A stretch of 8,725 nucleotides of DNA from JBMNOI01 sp050942995 (GTDB lineage: Bacteria; Chloroflexota; Anaerolineae; UBA1429), in NCBI GenBank assembly GCA_050942995.1, contig JBMNOI010000144.1:1-8725 (forward strand), given 5' to 3'. The notes below the pieces were generated by a model. That model ran no database searches. It was not told the DNA's origin and was given only the letters and a program-made list of their open reading frames with translations. The stretch's first letter is position 1; each line of letters begins with the position of its first letter. This document shows, one piece after another, positions 4,628-8,725 of the stretch. A program made the position numbers and the translations under genes.

Positions 4628-6058
4628 CTAGACGACGGGAACTCGGACCGACTTGATATAATAGTATTCGTCGAGGCTGTAGAGGCTGCCGTCTTTGCCC
4701 ACGCCACTTTCCTTGATGCCGCCGTGGGGAAGGTGGATGCCACCGCTACCGCCGTTGATCGAAACCGTGCCGAATTGCAGGCCGCGAGCGATCTTGTTGG
4801 CCTCTACGATATCCCGCGTCCAGGCATATGCGTACAGCCCATATTCTGTGTCGTTACCCATCTCGATGGCCTTGTCAAGGTCATCATAAGCCATCACGGC
4901 AAGGATAGGGCCAAAGACCTCCTCGCGAAAGACTCGCATATCGGGCGTCACGTTTGCCAAAATCGTCGGAAGGAAATAATAACCCTTCTTCTTGTAATCG
5001 GGGCGCTTTCCTCCGGCGACGAGTGTAGCTCCCTTGGAGAGTGCATCAGCGACGAGCGACTCCATCCTATCTACTGATTCGGGCGTGATCATCGGGCTGA
5101 TGTCACAATCGGTCTCATAGATCGCCCCACATTTCGCCTCGTCTGCGATCTTTTTAGCAACGGCCACAAACTTGTCGTGAACGCTTCTTTCCACGAAAAC
5201 GCGCTGAGGGCTGACACAGATTTGCCCACAGTTGCGGAGCTTTCCTCCCATGCTGGCGGTCGCTGCTGCCGTCACATCACTGTTCTTCGTGACGATAACG
5301 GGCGCGTTGCCACCCAGTTCGAGAGAGAAGCGTTTGATGGACGTGGCGGAATCCCGTATTAACTCACGGCCGGCGTTGGACGACCCGATGAGCGTCAGCA
5401 TGGCGGGAATGTCGCTCTTGGTGAGTACGGAGCTGATCTCACGTGCACTGCCCACCACAAAGTTGATGACACCCGCGGGAAAGCCGATCCTGTGCATAAT
5501 CTCGCCGATGTACAGCGTCGAGAGCGGTGTCTTGGTGGCGGGCTTGAGTACCGCCGTACACCCCGATGCCAGCACCGGACCGAGCTTGGTTGCCAGGTTG
5601 CCCATGGGAAAGTTCCAGGCAATATACCCTACGATCACGCCAAGGGGCTCGCGGATCGAGAGGTTGAGGCTCCGGTTCATGGGGTCGCGAATCGTCTGAT
5701 CATAGTTGGTTTTGGCCTGATCCAGGAAAAAGTTCAGCGAACGCTCCAGGCTGCCTACCTCCATGACCGACTGAGAGATAAACTTGCCCGTCTCGTAGGC
5801 CATGATCTCGGCAATCTTCTCTGTCTCTTCTCGGATGGCGGCCCCTAGCTTGAGCATCCACTCCCCACGCGCCTCCACGGTCAATGCCGACCAGGATGGG
5901 AACGCGTCTCTTGCGGCCTCTAGCGCGAGTTTTGCCTGATCCTCGCTCGCAACCCTAACCTCTCCAATGGCCTCGCCCGTATCGGGGCACAGAACGGGAG
6001 TGAGTCTTCCCTTGCCCTCAACGAGTTCGCCGTTGATGTATTGCTTGAACGAAAACAT
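4628..6058 (-). CDS. NAD(P)-dependent aldehyde dehydrogenase (succinate-semialdehyde dehydrogenase-like)
   Basis: A complete 476-residue enzyme of the aldehyde dehydrogenase superfamily, oxidising an aldehyde to the acid with NAD(P)+. Visible catalytic features: oxyanion Asn149 in AWNFP, cofactor-binding Lys172 in LKPA, general base Glu247 in LELGGNAP, nucleophile Cys281 in NCGQICVSPQR (with an extra Cys277), and Glu380 in REEVFGP. The C-terminal HLPHGGIKESGVGKDGS region resembles semialdehyde dehydrogenases, but the substrate cannot be fixed from sequence. The start is ATG at 6058, with GAGGAG about seven bases upstream; an in-frame ATG 12 codons earlier has no such site and adds residues outside the fold. 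It is monocistronic, bounded by the 18-bp terminator downstream and a terminator plus long leader upstream. It is not in the hydrogenase operon, though both systems handle NAD(P)H. Soluble, cytoplasmic. Confidence 0.92.
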   Translation of the reverse strand: MFSFKQYINGELVEGKGRLTPVLCPDTGEAIGEVRVASEDQAKLALEAARDAFPSWSALTVEARGEWMLKLGAAIREETEKIAEIMAYETGKFISQSVMEVGSLERSLNFFLDQAKTNYDQTIRDPMNRSLNLSIREPLGVIVGYIAWNFPMGNLATKLGPVLASGCTAVLKPATKTPLSTLYIGEIMHRIGFPAGVINFVVGSAREISSVLTKSDIPAMLTLIGSSNAGRELIRDSATSIKRFSLELGGNAPVIVTKNSDVTAAATASMGGKLRNCGQICVSPQRVFVERSVHDKFVAVAKKIADEAKCGAIYETDCDISPMITPESVDRMESLVADALSKGATLVAGGKRPDYKKKGYYFLPTILANVTPDMRVFREEVFGPILAVMAYDDLDKAIEMGNDTEYGLYAYAWTRDIVEANKIARGLQFGTVSINGGSGGIHLPHGGIKESGVGKDGSLYSLDEYYYIKSVRVPVV

Positions 6059-6150
6059 TGCTTTCTCCTCTTTTGTCGCTATGAATGCTGGCACAACTGT
6101 TCTAAAGCGTGACGGCCCTCATGATCTACGAGCTTTTCCCATCGCCCTCT

Positions 6151-6160
6151 AACGCGCTTT
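6151..6160. promoter_or_regulatory. Near-match to the AAAGCGCTTT palindrome upstream of the dehydrogenase
   Basis: AACGCGCTTT differs by one base from the AAAGCGCTTT core of the perfect palindrome at 6519-6530. It lies about 95 bp upstream of the dehydrogenase start. A further half-site, AAAGCG, occurs near 6104-6109. Central-CG palindromes of this kind are typical of LacI-family operators, including the CcpA cre core. No regulator gene is in the window, and short matches like this can arise by chance. Confidence 0.25.
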
Positions 6161-6165
6161 GGGCA

Positions 6166-6183
6166 ATGTGATTTGCTCCACAA
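6166..6183. promoter_or_regulatory. Weak Rex-like dyad upstream of the aldehyde dehydrogenase
   Basis: On the minus strand TTGTGGAGCAAATCACAT matches TTGTGAA-N4-TTCACAA at 11 of 14 defined positions. It preserves TGTG-N8-CACA but has one broken inner pair compared with the strong site at 4389-4406. It lies roughly 110 nt upstream of the dehydrogenase start and downstream of the leader terminator. No clear -35/-10 pair overlaps it, which lowers confidence. Confidence 0.28.
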
Positions 6184-6215
6184 GCAGCATCAAACGGGTG
6201 CCGTTTTGCGACAAC

Positions 6216-6241
6216 AAAAAAAGCGGGAAGGTCCCCGCTTT
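6216..6241 (-). terminator. Intrinsic terminator in the leader upstream of the aldehyde dehydrogenase
   Basis: In minus-strand RNA an 8-bp stem AAAGCGGG/CCCGCTTT (arms 6241-6234 and 6227-6220) with a 6-nt loop runs into seven consecutive T (6222-6216). It is 158 nt before the dehydrogenase start and about 490 nt after the lipoprotein stop. It could end read-through transcripts, end a small RNA started near 6643, or act as an attenuator. A second hairpin, AAACGG-CAC-CCGTTT, follows at 6192-6206. Confidence 0.82.
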
Positions 6242-6481
6242 GGATAGATTCAGGCAAAACGAAACAAGCCGTTCTCGCCCTCGTTCCTTTCCAAACACGG
6301 GAGGCACGGGCGTTTCCATCCGTACCCAATGGCTGCTCCGCATGGGGCAAACCCTTTAGCGAAGACAACTCGGAACTGTGCGCCAACGTTCAGTCTGGCA
6401 ACGATTATGAATCGAGTAATCGATTGTTTGACTCTACCAGAGATCGTGCGACTCTGAAAGACGCTTTCGAGACGCTATCAC

Positions 6482-6530
6482 CGGTCTGAAGACCGTCGTC
6501 CACCATTGGTGCGATACATAAAGCGCTTTA
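6482..6530. repeat. Cluster of three short palindromes
   Basis: Three dyads lie within 49 bp: CGGTCT-GA-AGACCG (6482-6495), CACCA-T-TGGTG (6501-6511) and the perfect 12-bp TAAAGCGCTTTA (6519-6530). The last contains the AAAGCGCTTT core typical of LacI-family operators. A fourth imperfect dyad, GAAAG-ACG-CTTTC, lies near 6457-6469. They could be operators downstream of the promoter at 6650-6678 or hairpins in the RNA made from it. Confidence 0.5.
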
Positions 6531-6649
6531 GAGTGGCTACGATAAAGGCGAGATAGGGTCGTCTAGATGGTTTACCTCCACTGATCGTTCTGGACGGCAG
6601 TGCCCGGTAACCCGGGCGCCGGAATCGAAATGGCCGAGCACGCCCCCAT

Positions 6650-6678
6650 AGTATAGCAGTGTTCTAACGCAAGAACAA
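6650..6678 (-). promoter_or_regulatory. Extended -10 promoter reading toward the aldehyde dehydrogenase leader
   Basis: The minus strand has TTGTTC (6678-6673), a 17-bp spacer, and TGC-TATACT, whose -10 hexamer (6655-6650) matches five of six consensus bases and carries the TGn extension. The -35 is poor (three of six), but extended -10 promoters tolerate that. A TGTTCT-N6-AGAACA dyad (about 6660-6677) overlaps the -35 and could be an operator. Expected start near 6643. No other good promoter is seen before the dehydrogenase. Confidence 0.5.
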
Positions 6679-6730
6679 GCCCCAGGGCAGGGGACGGTTG
6701 CGAATCACCCTTGGATCACAGGCGGGACCA

Positions 6731-7627
6731 TTATGGCTCGACCGGTTCGACCCGCGTCACGACGATGCGGCGCCCCATATGGTCGATGACGCCAAAGTCC
6801 ACCACGCCCCATATGCGCACGGCCCGCCCCGTATCGCGATAGGCGGCCAGATCCTCTTCAATGCGCGGCACCAGTGAGCTGATGCCGTACTGTGCGGATG
6901 TATCCGAGCGCTCAAAGTAATCGGTATATGATGTTCCCGGAGGCAACCCCTGAATGACGCCCACCCATCCGTCCACCAGTTCGGTGGCCGTGGCCATAAT
7001 CAGTGTAGGGGTAGATGCCGGACCGGCCAGCGGCGGCGCAGCGATAGGCGCCGGAGGCTCTGGCGAGGGCGTGGCCGGGAGATCGGTCGGCGGTGGCGTG
7101 GCCGTGGGGGTGCCCACGTCCGGCTGGATTTCCGCGGCCTCGACACGATCTACCACAATCAAGCTGCCGCCGTGCTCGGTCGCGCTCTTGCGCAGTACGC
7201 CCCACACCTGAACCACCGTCGGGCTGTCTACGACGCTCTCTAGCCGGCTCTGCAGTGCGGCGCTGGAAGCGGTAATGGCCGATTCTTTTCCGGGCTGATC
7301 TTGCAGGCGAAAGGCGATGTCGGTCTTGCCGCCATCGGGCAGGCTGTGCAGTGTTCCTTTCCAGCCCTGCACCATCTCGATCGGTTCGGTCGTCGGTGGC
7401 GCCGGGGTGGCCGTCACCGACGCTGTCGCGGTCGGCGGCTGCTCATCGACGATCAACTGCGCCGGGGTGGGAACTGCCGCCTCGGCGGTGGCCGTCGAGG
7501 CGACGGTGGGGAGCGGCACCCAGGTGACCGGTGGTTCGTCTCTTACCGTAAAGCCCTGGCAGCCCGATATGGCCAGTGCCATCAGATATGCGCCGAGCAG
7601 TACCACGATACGACTCAGCGATCTCAC
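6731..7627 (-). CDS. Secreted lipoprotein with two tandem copies of a small domain
   Basis: A 298-residue protein with a type II signal peptide: positively charged MRSLSR, a hydrophobic segment (8-20), and lipobox ISGC with Cys23 as the lipidation site. After a Pro/Thr/Ala-rich linker (34-83) comes repeat 1 (about 84-166), a second Pro-rich linker (169-215), and repeat 2 (about 216-297). The repeats share the pattern E-x-V-x-GW-x-G-x-x-x-x-LP near the start, (V/I)-x-(V/I)-WGV in the middle, and (L/I)-(I/V)-V-V-x-RVE at the end, so an internal duplication is clear. I do not recognise the domain; its beta-rich look and the WGV-to-RVE spacing suggest a small OB-like or similar fold. It is probably anchored outside the membrane with flexible linkers. 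Start is GTG at 7627 with GGAGG six bases upstream; the overlapping ATG at 7629 reads into a stop. Function unknown. Confidence 0.83.
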   Translation of the reverse strand: MRSLSRIVVLLGAYLMALAISGCQGFTVRDEPPVTWVPLPTVASTATAEAAVPTPAQLIVDEQPPTATASVTATPAPPTTEPIEMVQGWKGTLHSLPDGGKTDIAFRLQDQPGKESAITASSAALQSRLESVVDSPTVVQVWGVLRKSATEHGGSLIVVDRVEAAEIQPDVGTPTATPPPTDLPATPSPEPPAPIAAPPLAGPASTPTLIMATATELVDGWVGVIQGLPPGTSYTDYFERSDTSAQYGISSLVPRIEEDLAAYRDTGRAVRIWGVVDFGVIDHMGRRIVVTRVEPVEP

Positions 7628-7711
7628 ATCTCACCTCCCAGGATGTGATGCCGATCATGCCCTGGATGTGGAGCATTGCGAGCGCAGCCCATGGACATTG
7701 CCTCACATCCA
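7624..7711 (-). promoter_or_regulatory. Candidate RNA switch controlling translation of the lipoprotein
   Basis: Four complementary elements occur in order along the transcript: A, TGGATGTGA (7711-7703); B, CACATCCA (7670-7663); C, TCACATCC (7648-7641); D, GATGTGA (7630-7624). D contains the GTG start codon, and C:D pairing (7 bp) puts the Shine-Dalgarno GGGAGG in an 11-nt loop and the start codon in the stem. A can pair 8 bp with either B or C, so A:B plus C:D (start hidden) competes with A:C (start free). The complementarity is direct; switching is inferred, and no known ligand motif is recognised. Confidence 0.42.
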
Positions 7712-7712
7712 C

Positions 7713-7734
7713 TTGAACATCGCCCGGCGTTCAA
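7713..7734. promoter_or_regulatory. Inverted repeat upstream of the lipoprotein gene
   Basis: TTGAAC (7713-7718) and GTTCAA (7729-7734) are perfect reverse complements separated by 10 bp, about one helical turn apart as in many dimeric repressor sites. The spacer contains CGCC-C-GGC(G). It lies roughly 90-105 bp upstream of the lipoprotein start. No convincing -35/-10 pair is seen nearby, so operator function is only a possibility. Confidence 0.3.
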
Positions 7735-7757
7735 TTTAGAACTCTGACGATTGCGTT

Positions 7758-7795
7758 ATATCCATACAGGAGCGATATCGCCCCTGTATGGATAT
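7758..7795. repeat. 38-bp near-perfect palindrome after the glucan phosphorylase gene
   Basis: Arms at 7758-7770 and 7783-7795 are perfect 13-bp reverse complements (CCATACAGG / CCTGTATGG cores). Inside them, past a single A/C mismatch, sits a second perfect palindrome GCGATATCGC (7772-7781), so 18 of 19 positions are symmetric. It starts 54 nt past the phosphorylase stop and would form a very stable RNA hairpin, but neither strand has a T tract after it. It may still mark the mRNA 3' end, or be an operator or a dispersed palindromic element. Confidence 0.75.
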
Positions 7796-7849
7796 GGGGT
7801 CAAACGGTTCTGATGCGCTCGGGCAACGGATCAACAGCTCAATCGCACT

Positions 7850-8725
7850 CTAGCTCGCCCAGATAACAAGCCCCTGCACGTGGAGATCGACAATATCGGG
7901 ATGGTGGGGCAGAATGCGCACGGTGTAGCCATACTCGCCGCTATCGGCGCACACAATACTGCCGGTATAACGATAGACGCCGTCGCTTGTGGGGCTTTCG
8001 GGCGCCATGTTTACCGTCTCATAATCGCGGAATCCGTCCTGCTCGCCGATGCGTCCGTGATAGATCTGCACCTGAACATCCTGGGGTTGCAGGGAACCCA
8101 GAGCGATTTGGGCGGTTATGGTGATGACGCTGCGCACCGGCGTCCCATCCTGGGCATCGGAATCGATGGACAGGATGCGTACCTGATCCCAATACATGTG
8201 CACCTTTTGTAGCCAGGTAACCAGATCACGCGTTACCGCGTAACCGTTGTCTTTGAGGCGGCTATAGCGCATGGCGGAGGGGAAGTAGAGCCTCTCGGTA
8301 TATTCGCGCACCATGCGATGGGTGCTAAACACCGGCGTGATATGGGCGATGGCTTGCTTCATCCGCGCGATCCACTCGTGGGGCAGGCCATCCGTGCCGC
8401 GCGAATAAAAGAGGGGCACCACATCCTTCTCCAGCAAATCGTACAGCGCCTCGGCCTCGACATCGTTGCGAGATTGTTCGTCGTCATATCGCTCGCCGCT
8501 GCCGATGCGCCAGCCGGTTTGCGGCGAATAGCCCTCGACCCACCAGCCGTCGAGCACGCTGAGGTTGATGACGCCGTTCATGGCCGCCTTCATGCCGCTG
8601 GTGCCACTGGCCTCCATACCCAGTTGCGGTGTGTTGAGCCACACATCCACCCCCTGCACTAGGTAGCGGGCCAGTTCCATATCATAGTCTTCGAGAAAGA
8701 TCACACGGCGGCGCAGATCTTCACG
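7850..8725 (-). CDS. glgP: Alpha-glucan (glycogen/maltodextrin) phosphorylase, C-terminal fragment
   Basis: The gene enters from the right edge; 291 C-terminal residues are visible and the frame is open to the last base (reading REDLRRRVIFLEDYDMELAR). The enzyme releases glucose-1-phosphate from alpha-1,4-glucans with a pyridoxal-phosphate cofactor. The hallmark segment VDVWLNTPQLGMEASGTSGM followed by Lys46 (fragment numbering) carries the lysine that forms the Schiff base with PLP, then NG and SVLDGWWVEGY. The last 100 residues form a beta-rich C-terminal region (LGSLQPQDVQVQIYHG, then GYTVRILPHHP ending LVIWAS). This is typical of the divergent alpha-glucan phosphorylase subfamily found in many bacteria and archaea, rather than the classical muscle/E. 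coli type. Stop at 7850 (TAG), followed by the 38-bp palindrome. Soluble, in storage-glucan breakdown feeding glycolysis. Confidence 0.93.
   Translation of the reverse strand, partial: REDLRRRVIFLEDYDMELARYLVQGVDVWLNTPQLGMEASGTSGMKAAMNGVINLSVLDGWWVEGYSPQTGWRIGSGERYDDEQSRNDVEAEALYDLLEKDVVPLFYSRGTDGLPHEWIARMKQAIAHITPVFSTHRMVREYTERLYFPSAMRYSRLKDNGYAVTRDLVTWLQKVHMYWDQVRILSIDSDAQDGTPVRSVITITAQIALGSLQPQDVQVQIYHGRIGEQDGFRDYETVNMAPESPTSDGVYRYTGSIVCADSGEYGYTVRILPHHPDIVDLHVQGLVIWAS

Larger units (their letters stand above)
6216..6643 (-). ncRNA. Candidate structured RNA or attenuator leader in a roughly 670-bp gene-free region
   Basis: The stretch between the lipoprotein and the dehydrogenase has no convincing gene but is bounded by a promoter-like element (6650-6678) and an intrinsic terminator (6216-6241), predicting an RNA of about 430 nt. 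Visible structure along it: GCCCGG/CCGGGC hairpin (6602-6617), three short palindromes (6482-6530), and an 8-bp stem including one or two G-U pairs with a 10-nt loop (6302-6309 with 6320-6327). An AACGA/TCGTT hairpin lies near 6260-6285, ahead of the terminator. I cannot match it to tmRNA, RNase P RNA, SRP RNA, T-box or a riboswitch class I know. It may be an independent small RNA or a cis-acting leader of the dehydrogenase. Confidence 0.4.

Noticed and set aside
6059..6094. A 12-residue longer start for the aldehyde dehydrogenase
   Set aside because: GAGGAG is placed for the ATG at 6058, and the additional residues are not part of the usual N-terminus of the family.
6216..6241. The terminator as part of a T-box leader
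   Set aside because: The conserved AGGGTGGNACCGCG antiterminator sequence is missing, and an aldehyde dehydrogenase is not a usual T-box target.
6126..6386. An 86-codon minus-strand frame upstream of the dehydrogenase
   Set aside because: It runs straight through the terminator hairpin and T tract at 6216-6241, has no good ribosome site, and its product has no recognisable features.
6341..6400. GGCAAACC on the plus strand, like the cyclic-di-GMP (GEMM) riboswitch core
   Set aside because: The following GACGCAAAGCC element and the receptor stem are not present, and no plus-strand gene follows.
6620..6645. TTCGATTCC on the minus strand, resembling a tRNA T-loop
   Set aside because: The flanking bases do not form a 5-bp T-stem or an acceptor stem, so there is no tRNA here.
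1..8725. CRISPR arrays, insertion sequences, prophage or integron features
   Set aside because: No regularly spaced repeats, transposase or integrase motifs, or target-site duplications were seen on either strand.

Overview
The window is genomic DNA at moderately high GC. Every gene I can support lies on the minus strand. It most resembles an anaerobic fermenter of the Chloroflexota (Anaerolineae-like). The reasons are an Hnd/Hyd-type electron-bifurcating hydrogenase cluster, a lipoprotein with Pro/Thr/Ala-rich linkers of a kind common in that phylum, an alpha-glucan phosphorylase, and frequent GTG/TTG starts. The phylum is an inference from style, not proven by a marker gene.

Right end (8725-7624): the C-terminal third of an alpha-glucan phosphorylase, then a 230-bp spacer with a 38-bp near-perfect palindrome and a set of mutually complementary GATGTGA/TCACATC elements around the start of the next gene. 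Next (7627-6731) is a lipoprotein with two copies of an approximately 80-residue domain. Middle (6730-6059): about 670 bp without a gene. It carries an extended -10 promoter, a cluster of short palindromes, hairpins and an intrinsic terminator, which together look like a roughly 430-nt structured RNA or attenuator leader ahead of an aldehyde dehydrogenase gene (6058-4628). That gene ends at a perfect 18-bp terminator stem.

Left half (4422-1): an eight-gene operon behind a near-consensus promoter (TTGACA, 16 bp, TATAAT, with a TG extended -10). The -10 box forms the spacer of a TGTGA-N6-TCACA dyad that matches the operator of the NADH/NAD+ sensor Rex at 12 of 14 defined positions, and also the CRP half-sites. 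In transcription order the genes are: DRTGG-domain protein, CBS-CBS-ATPase protein, second DRTGG protein, PHP-type phosphoesterase, NuoE-like [2Fe-2S] subunit (HndA/HydC), small GHKL ATPase, HndB-like thioredoxin-fold protein, and the start of the NuoF-like subunit (HndC/HydB). The catalytic [FeFe] subunit would be expected beyond the left edge.

Together, the electron-transfer subunits (NuoE, HndB-like, NuoF) are co-transcribed with five signalling-type proteins: two DRTGG, two GHKL ATPases and one PHP phosphoesterase. I read this as a redox/energy-sensing regulatory cassette built into the hydrogenase operon. Such genes are known as neighbours of trimeric [FeFe] hydrogenases, but I know of no established mechanism for them, and this is the part of the window most likely to hide undescribed biology.
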